Shown here in pieces: positions 1 through 8,599 of a stretch of 50,692 nt of DNA (positions are counted from its first letter, which is position 1; the number at the start of each line of letters is the position of its first letter). The notes under the pieces are model-generated. The model made no database searches, had not been told where the DNA came from, and worked only from the letters and a program-made list of their open reading frames with translations. The DNA lies in NCBI RefSeq assembly GCF_014201505.1, contig NZ_JACHEO010000022.1, forward strand, positions 1 to 50,692, written 5' to 3'. The translations under genes were made by a program, and so were the position numbers. Source of the DNA: Desulfoprunum benzoelyticum (GTDB lineage: Bacteria > Desulfobacterota > Desulfobulbia > Desulfobulbales > Desulfocapsaceae).

Positions 1-159
1 CGGGGCAGCAGCAAGGCGGAAGCAGACTCATTCCTGGGCGAGACGGGAAACCTCCGTTTTCCCATTGACAATACTTATCATGGATGACCCCATTTGTTGG
101 CCCCATTTGTTTGCGGCTCTACCATCTGCTTGAGATTCACATCATTCCTGTGTATAACC

Positions 160-371
160 TGCCTCTGCAGGTGCGCCGGTCCGGCGCTAAGAGGAAAGAC
201 GGTGGGAATCCGTCACAAGCCAGTCCTTGCTGTATGCGAAGGCTGTAACGGCCGTCGGCATTTTCTTGCCGTCGTATCTCCGCATTTGTTTGCTGGAGTT
301 GGTCACTGGGAAACCGGGAAGGCTGCCGTAACGCAGGATAATTCGCAAGCCAGAAAGCCTGCCTGCAGGGT
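160..371 (+). promoter_or_regulatory. Cobalamin (B12) riboswitch
   Basis: The leader carries the conserved cobalamin-riboswitch blocks in the right order: AGGTGCGCC...GGCGCTAAGAGGAA (170-195), GGTGGGAATCC (near 201-211), a GCTGTA block, CACTGGGAAACCGGGAAGG (304-322), and the closing AAGCCAGAAAGCCTGCC (347-363). A CTGCAG at 165-170 can pair with the one at 363-368 to close P1. It lies about 200 bases upstream of a gene set ending in CobT, which fits B12-dependent repression. A stem CCTGCCCG/CGGGACAGG lies just downstream (near 433-455) but has no T-tract, so control may be at translation rather than by termination. The blocks were matched by eye to the known consensus. Confidence 0.9.
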
Positions 372-572
372 GCGCGGTTCCGCGTCGCCCCCCAGAGTCA
401 ACCACTGGAGTTCTCTGTATCTGCCACGGTATCCTGCCCGGGATCGGGACAGGAAAGGTGCGGGTACGGAGCGCCGTTGCTTCTCCACGTTGTCCTTATC
501 CGCAAAAAAGTGCGTATGTTCAAGCAGCTTGCCCGAGGAAGAACTGCTTATTCCGCAATGGGAGAGGACGCA

Positions 573-1685
573 ATGGAATGGGAAAAAAACAGAGAATTCG
601 GTCGTACCATCGGCAGATTGATCAATCACCGGCACCTTGACCAGGAAGAGGCGTATGCCGCCTTTTCCCTGGTTCTGAACGATGAGGTGTCCGAGATGCA
701 GCAGGGCGCTTTTTTGGCTGCCCTGACCGCCAAAGGCGAAACCGCTGCCGAAGTTGCCGGTGGCTGGAAGGCCGTCTATGAACTTGATACGAACAAGGTC
801 GATTTCGGTGATCTGCCGATCGTCGACAACTGCGGTACCGGCATGGACAGTTTCAAGACCTTCAATATCAGCACCGCCGCCTCGGTAGTCGCTGCCGCCG
901 CAGGCCTCGCCGTCGCCCGCCACGGGGCCCGCGCCATCACCTCATCCTGCGGTACCGTCGATATGGCCGAACGACTCGGGGTCGACGTGGAATGTCCGGT
1001 CGAGGTGGTCGCCGCCAGTGTCCGCACGGCCGGCCTCGGCCTGTTCAACGGCATGAGTCCGGCGGTGCACCCCATCGCCCTTGGCCGTATCCTGTCCCAG
1101 ATAGCCTTTGGCTCGCCTCTGAACATCGCCGCCTCTCTCGCCCATCCGGCCATGCCCCGTGTGGCCCTGCGCGGTGTCTATGACCGCTCTCTCCTCATGC
1201 CGGTCGCTGAAACGATGCGCACTATCGGCTACACCGATGCCCTGGTGGTCCATGGCACGATAGCCGGCAGCAGCCTCGGGATGGATGAGGCTTCCGTCTG
1301 CGGCACGACCTATGGCGTCTGGCTCAAAGACGGCCGCATCACCAGCCACCTGTGGCAACCATCGGATTGCGGACTCCAGCTCCACGACCCGGCCGGCCTT
1401 CGCGCCGACAGCGATCCTGAAACCGCCGCGGTGCGAATGTACCGCTTGCTGGCCGGCAGGGGTTCCGCCGCCCGCACCGACGCCGTTGTCTTGAACAGCG
1501 GCCTGCTCTTGTTAGTCAGCGATACCGTGAACAATCTTGAAGACGGGGTTGCCCTGGCCCGCGCAACAATCCAGTCCGGCGCCGCCCTGGCCACCCTGGA
1601 AAGCTGGGTCCGGAACCAGAACCGTGACCCGGAACAAGGGCTCGCCCGGCTGAACAACCTGCAAAGAGAGGCAGGCCGCCAATGA
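573..1685 (+). CDS. TrpD-like (anthranilate phosphoribosyltransferase family) protein under B12 control
   Basis: 370 aa. Family members transfer phosphoribosyl from PRPP to an aromatic amine or base. The PRPP-site glycine loop is recognisable (CGTGMDSFKTFNIST, residues 87-101), as is the following helix and strand (RHGARAITSSCGTVDMAERL, 116-135). Two features differ from true TrpD: the usual HGNR is HGAR, so the anthranilate-contacting Asn is lost, and the FAP..H segment reads FNGMSPAVHP (158-167). The ATG at 573 is chosen because GGAGAGG lies 5 bases upstream; an in-frame ATG at 477 lacks a clear ribosome site. It is first in the riboswitch operon and overlaps the next gene by 4 bases. It probably acts on a base other than anthranilate, perhaps a cobamide lower ligand; that substrate is inferred only. 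Confidence 0.85.
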   Translation: MEWEKNREFGRTIGRLINHRHLDQEEAYAAFSLVLNDEVSEMQQGAFLAALTAKGETAAEVAGGWKAVYELDTNKVDFGDLPIVDNCGTGMDSFKTFNISTAASVVAAAAGLAVARHGARAITSSCGTVDMAERLGVDVECPVEVVAASVRTAGLGLFNGMSPAVHPIALGRILSQIAFGSPLNIAASLAHPAMPRVALRGVYDRSLLMPVAETMRTIGYTDALVVHGTIAGSSLGMDEASVCGTTYGVWLKDGRITSHLWQPSDCGLQLHDPAGLRADSDPETAAVRMYRLLAGRGSAARTDAVVLNSGLLLLVSDTVNNLEDGVALARATIQSGAALATLESWVRNQNRDPEQGLARLNNLQREAGRQ

Positions 1686-1897
1686 AAGAACTGCTCATCG
1701 TGAAGGCCGGCAGCCGGTACCTCCGCTTTCTGCCGCAAGGACATCAACTCTGCAGCTTCGATAAGGCCAGTGTATTTCCCCTCGATCAGGTGGTCCAGGT
1801 GCTGGAGCGAATGCATCGCGCCATTGGTGACGGGGCGGCGGATATCGAGCTGCGCAAATTGACCATCATCGAGGAACCGTATGCGGAGGCCATGTAA
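1682..1897 (+). CDS. Small hypothetical protein (71 aa) in the B12 operon
   Basis: The ATG overlaps the stop of the TrpD-like gene (ATGA), and the next gene follows almost directly, so it is translationally coupled inside the riboswitch operon. No family was recognised. It is soluble with no signal peptide or Cys motif; it begins MKELLIVKAGSRYLRFLP and looks like a small alpha/beta fold. Tight coupling on both sides argues it is a real gene, possibly an accessory subunit of the neighbouring transferase or dehydrogenase. Confidence 0.65.
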   Translation: MKELLIVKAGSRYLRFLPQGHQLCSFDKASVFPLDQVVQVLERMHRAIGDGAADIELRKLTIIEEPYAEAM

Positions 1898-1898
1898 C

Positions 1899-4004
1899 AT
1901 GCGACTGACACTGAAAGAATGTCAACACATGGTGATGGAGGACCATCCTGGTCACCCGGTAACGGACGAGGATACGGTAACGCTGGCTGTTTCCTATTGT
2001 GCCATCTGCCGCACCGATGCCAAGATGTGGCGGGAGGGGCACCGTGACCTGGCGTTGCCGAGGGTGCTCGGCCATGAATTTGTCGGACGCGACCTCGCCA
2101 CGGGTCAACTTTATGTCAGTTGGCCGGGCATGGTCTGCAATTCCTGCCGCTATTGCCGCTCCGGCCGGGAAAATCTCTGCGACAGCATGCGGATCATCGG
2201 TTTTCACGCCGATGGCGGCTTCAGCCGGCAGGTGGTGGTGCCGCGGGACGGCCTGATCATGGCCGATGCGACCGTCGATGAAATGCTCCTCACCTTCGCC
2301 GAACCAATCGCCTGCGTGCTCAACTGCATGGAACAGCTCAGACCGCAGGCGAACGAACGTCTTGTCATCTACGGCGGGGGTGTCGTCGGGATGCTGGCTG
2401 CGCTTGCGGCCCAGCAATCGGGTTGCCGGGTGACGGTAATTGAACGCAGTGCCGAGAAAATTTCCCGGCTGCGTGATTTCTGCGATCTCAACCGCATCAA
2501 CATCGTCAAGGACACCACCGCCGCCGATTTTGATCTCGCCGTCAACTGCTGTGACAGCCACATCGCTTTCAGCCAGGCCATCACCAAGCTGCGCAAGGGT
2601 GGCCGAATGGGCTTTTTCAGTGGTCTCAGGAAACGCCAGGATCTCGAATCCGGACTGCTCAATCTCCTTCATTACAAGGAGCTCGAGATGTATGGCAGCT
2701 ACGGCCCCAGACGCACGCATATGGCCCGGGCCGTCGGCTGTATCGGCAGCTGGCGCACATCGCTGCCGCTGCTGGTGGAAAAAGTCATCCCGCCGGCGGA
2801 AGCCGAGAGCGCCTTTCCTCATGTCTTGTCAGGCAACGCCTTGAAATATATCATTGATTTCCAAGAATACAGGGGTGAACGGTCCTTCGTCGCCCCGGAA
2901 AATTCGTTCGCTATCGATGCCCGCCCGGCCGTGCCAGCGCTCTCGACCTTTGTCAACGAGCTGATCTCCACCGTTACCCCGGTTGACGGCAGTTTCGAGC
3001 CGGTCGCCCGCCGCAAGATCGATCTGAAAACAAAACCCCTCGGCGCGCTTGGCCGTATCGAAGAGTTGGCTGTGCAACTTGCCGTCATCCAGCGGTCACT
3101 GATGCCGAACGTGGCTACGAAACACATCCTTGTCTTCGCCGGCGACCACGGCGTGGTCGATGAAGGCGTCTCCGCCTTCCCGGCCCGGGTGACGGTACAG
3201 ATGGTCGAGAATTTCCTGGCCGGAGGGGCGGCGATCAACGTCTTCTGTCGCCAGTACGATATCGGTCTCAGTGTCGTCGATATGGGGGTCGACACTACGT
3301 TCGCTCGCCATCCGCTCCTCATCGACAAAAAGGTTGCTCGCGGTACCGCCAATTTTGCGGTACAACCGGCCATGACCAGAGAACAGGCCCTTGCCGCCAT
3401 CGAAAACGGAGCCCGAGCCTTTCTGGAACAACATGCTGTAACTCCCATGAAAATCGTGGGGATGGGGGAAATGGGGATCGGCAACTCCAGCAGCGCCGCC
3501 GCTATCATCTGCGCCGCCACCGGGCTCGGCAGCGCCATGGTGGTGGGGCGCGGCACCGGTGTCGACGACGAGGGGCTCAAGCGCAAACGGGAGGTCATCG
3601 ATCGGGCCTTGCGACTCCACCGCCCTGACCCCGACGACGGCCTTGAATTACTGGCAAAACTGGGCGGCTATGAACTGGCAGGAATCGCCGGGGCGGTACT
3701 TGCCGCTGCCGCGAACGGCTGCTGCGTCGTGCTGGATGGGATCATCTCCACTGCCGCCGGACTCATCGCCTACCTCATCTGCCCGGCAGTGCAGGGCTAT
3801 CTGGTCGCCGGACATCGATCGGTGGAACAGGGCCAGCAGGCGGCCCTGCAACGGATGGGCCTTTCTCCGGGGATCGATCTCGACTTCCGGCTGGGGGAAG
3901 GCACCGGCGCCGCCATCACCATGAACCTGGTCGATCTGGCCTGCCGGACCATGCGGGAGATGGCCTCGTTTGCAGAAGCCGGGGTGGATAGCGGCAACAT
4001 CTGA
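1899..4004 (+). CDS. cobT: Zinc alcohol dehydrogenase fused to CobT (nicotinate-nucleotide:base phosphoribosyltransferase)
   Basis: 701 aa with two domains. Residues about 1-330 are a medium-chain zinc dehydrogenase: catalytic zinc site C34, C37 and GHE (58-60), structural zinc cysteines C80, C83, C86 and C94, and a Rossmann loop YGGGVVG (158-164). Residues about 345-701 are CobT, which makes alpha-ribazole phosphate from a lower-ligand base and nicotinate mononucleotide: KTKPLGALGR (377-386), GDHGVV (415-420), GMGEMGIGNSS (521-531), GRGTGVDD, and LGEGTGAA (665-672), which holds the catalytic Glu667. Both halves keep their key residues. The start at ATG 1899 has GGAGG 9 bases upstream. The fusion suggests a redox step on an alcohol or aldehyde coupled to lower-ligand activation. 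CobT activity is well supported by family; the dehydrogenase substrate is unknown. Confidence 0.92.
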   Translation: MRLTLKECQHMVMEDHPGHPVTDEDTVTLAVSYCAICRTDAKMWREGHRDLALPRVLGHEFVGRDLATGQLYVSWPGMVCNSCRYCRSGRENLCDSMRIIGFHADGGFSRQVVVPRDGLIMADATVDEMLLTFAEPIACVLNCMEQLRPQANERLVIYGGGVVGMLAALAAQQSGCRVTVIERSAEKISRLRDFCDLNRINIVKDTTAADFDLAVNCCDSHIAFSQAITKLRKGGRMGFFSGLRKRQDLESGLLNLLHYKELEMYGSYGPRRTHMARAVGCIGSWRTSLPLLVEKVIPPAEAESAFPHVLSGNALKYIIDFQEYRGERSFVAPENSFAIDARPAVPALSTFVNELISTVTPVDGSFEPVARRKIDLKTKPLGALGRIEELAVQLAVIQRSLMPNVATKHILVFAGDHGVVDEGVSAFPARVTVQMVENFLAGGAAINVFCRQYDIGLSVVDMGVDTTFARHPLLIDKKVARGTANFAVQPAMTREQALAAIENGARAFLEQHAVTPMKIVGMGEMGIGNSSSAAAIICAATGLGSAMVVGRGTGVDDEGLKRKREVIDRALRLHRPDPDDGLELLAKLGGYELAGIAGAVLAAAANGCCVVLDGIISTAAGLIAYLICPAVQGYLVAGHRSVEQGQQAALQRMGLSPGIDLDFRLGEGTGAAITMNLVDLACRTMREMASFAEAGVDSGNI

Positions 4005-4195
4005 GGTGTATTTTCGTCTTTCGCCTGGGGAGAGTCTGTCAACGGCAACTTTGGTGATGAATTGCTCGATGGGGAAATCTTGGTTACCTTTCAGAGGCGA
4101 GAATGATGGTTGAGAATTGGCGACGTTGCGGCCATCACGGCTGACCTGAACAGGAACATTGAACCGGCTGCGCACAACGTCCCGCAAGACACAAA

Positions 4196-5068
4196 ATGAT
4201 GGTGGAGAAGATCGTGGAACAACAGGATTCCGGTCCCGGCGGCGCATGCCCCTATGACCAGCTGTACATTTATTATCTCAACGGCCGGGCCCAGACCGAT
4301 GCGTCTTGGATGGGGCCGGATTTTATCGGCAACTGGGTCGAAGACGGGTTTTCATTTCTGTTTTTTTCCCAGCCCGCGGATGCGATGGTCCAACAACTTG
4401 TTGACAGCCAGAAGGATCTGACCCTCATCGACCAATACATCATGGGCTACAACGAATGGTTGGGGGAAAAGCCCGAGCCGGTTCAAATAGGGCGGTTCAT
4501 CATTGCGCCGCCCTGGGCCCCGGCGGCCAGTTATTGCCTGCCCGCTTGCGACGCCATCCCCATCCTTCTCGACCCGGGGGTGGTGTTCGGCACCGGGACC
4601 CATCCCACCACCAGGGATTGTCTGGAGCTGTTGGATATGGCCGTCAACAACGGGCCGGCGGACCGGGCACTGGACCTGGGGTGCGGTACCGGCCTTCTGG
4701 CCCTGGCGGCGGCGAAACTGGGATGTGCAAAGATCCTGGCGGTGGATTTCAATGAGCTTGCCGTGGAAACCACCTGGCGCAACATCCGTCTCAACCAACT
4801 GGAAAACCAGATCCTTGCAGTTCAAGGGATGGCCGAGGAGATGACCGACATAGCCGCCGATCTTCTGATCGCCAATATTCACTACGATGTCATGGAAAAA
4901 ATCATCCGGTCCCCCGGATTTGTCACCAAGAAACAGTTCATCTTGTCGGGCCTGCTCACATCCCAGGCGGCAAAAGTCACGGAGATCCTTGCCGGACTTC
5001 CCGTCACCATCCGCGAAACCCGCGCCCAAAACGGTGTCTGGCATACGTTTTACGGCGTCTGCGAATAG
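4196..5068 (+). CDS. PrmA-like class I SAM-dependent methyltransferase
   Basis: 290 aa, the usual length of ribosomal protein L11 methyltransferase. It has the PrmA signature FGTGTHPTT (131-139) and the SAM-binding loop DLGCGTG (160-166), followed by an acidic strand end at VDFNE. The PrmA ANIL motif is replaced by ANIHY (226-230), and the N-terminal domain is weakly conserved, so it may be a PrmA paralogue acting on another protein. It lies 191 bases after the cobT fusion; whether it shares that transcript is unclear. No strong ribosome site precedes ATG 4196; ATG 4199 or GTG 4214 are possible alternatives. Confidence 0.75.
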   Translation: MMVEKIVEQQDSGPGGACPYDQLYIYYLNGRAQTDASWMGPDFIGNWVEDGFSFLFFSQPADAMVQQLVDSQKDLTLIDQYIMGYNEWLGEKPEPVQIGRFIIAPPWAPAASYCLPACDAIPILLDPGVVFGTGTHPTTRDCLELLDMAVNNGPADRALDLGCGTGLLALAAAKLGCAKILAVDFNELAVETTWRNIRLNQLENQILAVQGMAEEMTDIAADLLIANIHYDVMEKIIRSPGFVTKKQFILSGLLTSQAAKVTEILAGLPVTIRETRAQNGVWHTFYGVCE

Positions 5069-5176
5069 GTTTTTCTCCTGCGGCCCTCTGCCGGGAGTAC
5101 GCGTGATCCGTTTTTGTATGTGATTGAACAGGAAAATTTTAATCAATAGGCTGAATTGGAGGTCCAAATTATACCC

Positions 5177-5647
5177 ATGAACTCGATCAAGTACTATTGG
5201 GAAGACTTCACTCCAGGCTGGCAATGCGAGTCCCAGTCGAGAAAACTTACGGCGCGCGAGATCACGGACTTCGCGCGCGAATACGATCCACAGCCGTATC
5301 ATATCGATGAAGAGGCGGCGAAGTCGACACCCTTCGGCGGGCTGATCGCCAGCGGCTGGCACACGTGCAGCATCGCGATGCGGCTCATGTGCGATAGTTA
5401 CCTGCTCCAGACCTCGTGCATTGGATCGCCGGGACTCGATGAGCTGCGTTGGTTCAAGCCGGTGCGGCCCGGGGATTCATTGCGACTGAAGACGACCGCT
5501 CTCGATCAGACCCCATCGAAAAAGGACCCGACGCGGGGCACCGTGAAATTCCGCTGGGATGTACTCAACCAGAAGGATGAGGTCGTGTGCACCATAATGG
5601 GCAGGCAGCATTACCGACGCCGCACGCCAGCTGTGGGCCAGGATTAA
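5177..5647 (+). CDS. MaoC-family (hot-dog fold) hydratase/dehydratase
   Basis: 156 aa. The MaoC/(R)-specific enoyl-CoA hydratase motif is clear: FAREYDPQPYHIDEEAA with Asp37 and His42 as the likely catalytic pair, followed by the FGGLIASGWHT loop. The length matches single-domain MaoC proteins. The substrate is probably an acyl-CoA thioester, consistent with fatty-acid genes elsewhere in the window, but no neighbour fixes it. ATG 5177 is preceded by GGAGG at a long spacing of 14; a TTG at 5156 in the same frame is the alternative. A bidirectional terminator follows at 5723. Confidence 0.85.
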   Translation: MNSIKYYWEDFTPGWQCESQSRKLTAREITDFAREYDPQPYHIDEEAAKSTPFGGLIASGWHTCSIAMRLMCDSYLLQTSCIGSPGLDELRWFKPVRPGDSLRLKTTALDQTPSKKDPTRGTVKFRWDVLNQKDEVVCTIMGRQHYRRRTPAVGQD

Positions 5648-5722
5648 GATATGTCGGGAGCGCCCAACAGATCTTTCTGAAAATTAAAAACGCGGATGTT
5701 CTTGCAATAAAAACATAAAAAT

Positions 5723-5748
5723 CACCGGTTAATCCGGTGTATTTTATT
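5723..5748 (+). terminator. Likely bidirectional rho-independent terminator
   Basis: CACCGG (5723-5728), loop TTAAT, CCGGTG (5734-5739), then TATTTTATT. The left flank is A-rich (AAAAACATAAAAAT), giving a T-rich tail on the other strand. It sits between the convergent MaoC gene and the minus-strand nuclease-like gene, where one element can serve both. Confidence 0.75.
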
Positions 5749-5791
5749 GTTGGAATTTGTGTGGCAAATACTTATGGTCTCTTAAACGGTG

Positions 5792-7945
5792 TTACGTAAC
5801 CTTTCGTAAACAGCATTTCTTGTACTTTTTCCCACTTCCGCAGGAGCAAGGGTCGTTTCTCCCAGGCTTACGTTTCTTTCGTGATTTATTGAGAATATCT
5901 GCCATCTTGGTCGGTGCAGCCATCCGTCGGGTTGCGGCCTCCATAGCCTCATTGAACTGCCACTTATTTTGCAGGTTAACAACAAACCTTAGTTCTCCAT
6001 CATAAGATGACAGGCAAACGCCGAACCAAGTACCTGCCTTCTGCTTATACTTACGTCTCAGACAATAGTCTCTGAGACGCGCCATAGAAATTTCTTTTGG
6101 ATAGTCATTGCAATGAACTGTTAAGCCAGTATCGGACCCGCCCACGGCAACCGTAAAGTCATGATGTTCGCCATCCTTTTGTGCATCTCCAACGATTTTG
6201 TCTATGCCATTACTGATATTGCGAACTGAATCTTCACCAATAGTCAGCAACATGAAGCCCAACGCAATAGTGGCTGGATGTGGCTCTCGCTCAATAGTTG
6301 TTATTAATCTACCCAGTGAGAGCTTAGAGAGCCGAGTCAACACGCCATCAGGCGTTGCTTTTCCAGAAAAACCCTCTCTTCGAACCATCATTGCTGCATC
6401 GAGGTCTATTGAAAAGTTATCCTCGAGCGTGAACATGTCATATCGGTCCTGCAACCAGAGATTGTATTTGAGGTGGTATGAGAGAACTGTGAGCTCGTTT
6501 GTTGCCAGAAGGCGCTCTGTGTATCGTGTGCGACGATTAACATAGCTCAGCAGTCGTAAAGGAGTAGAAAGCATTTCAGTCAGCGCATCGAGCGTGAATA
6601 TATCCATCACAAAGGGCGGCGCTATCTGGTCATTTGTTTCAAACTTTAGGAACTGCCTTGCCTGAAACGCAAGGGCAGGGTAGTGATCTGAAACCACGCA
6701 AAAGATGTAAATCTCTTTGAATGCGCACAGATTTATCGGGCGTCCATCTTTGGGAACAAATTTGTATTGGGGATTACCAAGCACTTTTGCACAGATAAGC
6801 CCTTGATCATAGGCATCCTGGACACTCTTCTTGAAGTCATCCTTAATCTGCAGATCATTTCCCTTTCTAGCTTCAAGTGTCAGCTTTTTGGATTTTGCTT
6901 GCAACAAAATTGCCTGGTTACCAAAGATGACAAGGACATCAATTTCGCCGATACGTTTTCCTTTAGATTCGTAGATATCGACATTCGCAAAAACGTCCTT
7001 ATCGCCAAATACATGCGATAGGCGTTGCTCACAGAACTCCTCGGTAAATAGTCCTCGGTTTTTGGTTGCTTTTCCCCAATACCTTTTGTCGGAGGTCATC
7101 CAATAGTACGGTGCATCATAAAGAGCTTCGAGGATATTATATTGCTGAAATAGCAAGAATGAACCTGTGCTGGTTGGAATTAGTGGAAATGCGTTAGCTA
7201 TATTGAAATCACTAAGCGATTGAAACCCAGTATTTGTATCGCCTTGCGGAACAGCGAAGGCCTTGACAACCGAATCCGCAGTCTCTTCGGAAACACCTGC
7301 GTGAGCAGCTAGTTCCTCTACAGAAAATTCAAAACCCCTCAGTAGTGTCCAATCTTCGGGAGGTAAATCCATAAAGGAATAATGTACTCGAGGTATTTTG
7401 GCTGCTTGTAGATCACATATTGCCTTTACCACTTCCCTTGCGGTATGAATCGAGAAACCCTTCGTTTTCTTGATCCATTCATCATCCTTTTGATATTTTC
7501 TGACGGAAAAGTCACGATATTGAAATCCATATGCCGACTCGCCACCGTAGAAGATCGGTTCCCGGAGAGAGTCTCCACTAGCGAATGGATCAAAGCCTCC
7601 ATTGATCTTTTCTGGTGTCAAATGTGCAAACCAAGGTTCGCACATCGCTTCATGAATCTCATGCAGGAGGGTTTCGGTTTTTTCTATGTACCCCTGAAAG
7701 GTATCGGGTGCTGGAAGTGAGAGGTCCATCGGGCCTTTTAAGGCTAGACCTATCAAAGTGGATATTTCAGTACGGACCAACCTACCATAGCCGTACAGGT
7801 TTTCGAGGTTCTTCGCTTCTAATTTCTCACCGACCTTAACGAGGTTATCCCTGAAACAAAACCAGCAAATGGCATGAGCATAGCCTGGCTGTATGCAAAG
7901 AGACGTTAGATCATCAAATATTTTTTGCTCTTTCCTCAATTTCAA
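5792..7945 (-). CDS. Large nuclease-like protein with C-terminal SEC-C metal-binding motif
   Basis: 717 aa as an open frame. A PD-(D/E)xK-like core is visible: IGEIDVLVIFGN (332-343) and LLQAKSKK (347-354), giving E334/D336 and Q349-x-K351. The C-terminus is a SEC-C zinc motif, RNDPCSCGSGKKYKKCC (696-712). The middle has no recognised domain. The patch is AT-richer than its surroundings and lies beside a phage fragment, which suggests horizontal gain and a possible defence role. Start problem: the frame opens only with TTG 7945, while an ATG at 7985 encodes MNNTKFDN... and enters this frame if one base of the A6 tract (T6 on the plus strand, 7921-7926) is removed. Either a frameshift mutation, a sequence error or slippage is possible. 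Function is not established. Confidence 0.75.
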   Translation of the reverse strand: MKLRKEQKIFDDLTSLCIQPGYAHAICWFCFRDNLVKVGEKLEAKNLENLYGYGRLVRTEISTLIGLALKGPMDLSLPAPDTFQGYIEKTETLLHEIHEAMCEPWFAHLTPEKINGGFDPFASGDSLREPIFYGGESAYGFQYRDFSVRKYQKDDEWIKKTKGFSIHTAREVVKAICDLQAAKIPRVHYSFMDLPPEDWTLLRGFEFSVEELAAHAGVSEETADSVVKAFAVPQGDTNTGFQSLSDFNIANAFPLIPTSTGSFLLFQQYNILEALYDAPYYWMTSDKRYWGKATKNRGLFTEEFCEQRLSHVFGDKDVFANVDIYESKGKRIGEIDVLVIFGNQAILLQAKSKKLTLEARKGNDLQIKDDFKKSVQDAYDQGLICAKVLGNPQYKFVPKDGRPINLCAFKEIYIFCVVSDHYPALAFQARQFLKFETNDQIAPPFVMDIFTLDALTEMLSTPLRLLSYVNRRTRYTERLLATNELTVLSYHLKYNLWLQDRYDMFTLEDNFSIDLDAAMMVRREGFSGKATPDGVLTRLSKLSLGRLITTIEREPHPATIALGFMLLTIGEDSVRNISNGIDKIVGDAQKDGEHHDFTVAVGGSDTGLTVHCNDYPKEISMARLRDYCLRRKYKQKAGTWFGVCLSSYDGELRFVVNLQNKWQFNEAMEAATRRMAAPTKMADILNKSRKKRKPGRNDPCSCGSGKKYKKCCLRKVT

Positions 7946-8255
7946 TATCCTCGATGATTCTATTGTCGAATTTTGTGTTATTCATTTCATATTTTATGAG
8001 TACAACAAGTAACTCTACAAATCTGTATATCTCGACATTTGTGACGTTATACAGAAAGCTACTGTGTTAGGCAACTTGAAAGATACCGGGACTGGATAGA
8101 ACAAGTTTTGATTGAAAATTGGCCATAATCCAAGGCATTTAATTGTTTGACTCAATCGAGGTGCTTCCAGATGTTCTTTGGGGCGGAAGAAGGAAAGCAG
8201 GCTTGCCGATCCCCGCCGATGCCCTCCTGTTTTACATACTTCGCTTTCTCATGCC
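7946..8255. other. AT-rich intergenic stretch, no intact gene
   Basis: Contains the probable true 5' end and promoter area of the minus-strand nuclease-like gene (ATG 7985) and then the tail of a phage fragment. No further feature could be supported. Confidence 0.5.
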
Positions 8256-8590
8256 TCAGCCTTGCCCTCTGCCGCGCACCCGCTCGATGCACTGCAGCCG
8301 CCAGGCGTCAATCGGCACCGTGTTCGATTCCCAGCGGCCGTCGATCACCACCGCCGGGAAGTTCTCCTCATCGGTCCACTTGCGGATGGTGCCATTGTCC
8401 CGCTTGGTCTAGGCGCTGATTTCCTTCAGGACCTCCAGTATCCATACATTCCCCTCCATTCCTCTGCCTCCAATGAATGTCAATTCGGCCACCACCCAGC
8501 AGTCCAGGTAATGGTTGGGGCGGCACTGAATCCTCCGGAAAATATGGGGGAATATGGGGATGTCATACATATTTCGTCCTTGACGTAATC
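8256..8590 (-). pseudogene. Phage remnant: terminase large-subunit C-terminus plus HTH-like fragment
   Basis: The minus strand reads through one frame with RIQCRPNHYLDCWVVAEL, which resembles the RPNHxLDC C-terminal motif of GpA-type phage terminase large subunits. It continues to a short segment ending ILEVLKEISA, an in-frame TAG (near 8412), and then TIRKWTDEENFPAVVIDGRW and VPIDAWRLQCIERVR, like small phage HTH/excisionase proteins, with a stop at 8256. Upstream of about 8590 the frame is closed by a stop. No portal, capsid or integrase is nearby, so this is a decayed relic. The identification rests on short motifs. Confidence 0.5.
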
Positions 8591-8599
8591 ATCCCTGGC

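Noticed and set aside
4005..4195. Possible insertion-sequence remnant between cobT and the PrmA-like gene
   Set aside because: The reverse frame has a phrase reminiscent of frames antisense to transposase genes, but there are no inverted ends, target duplications or transposase motifs.
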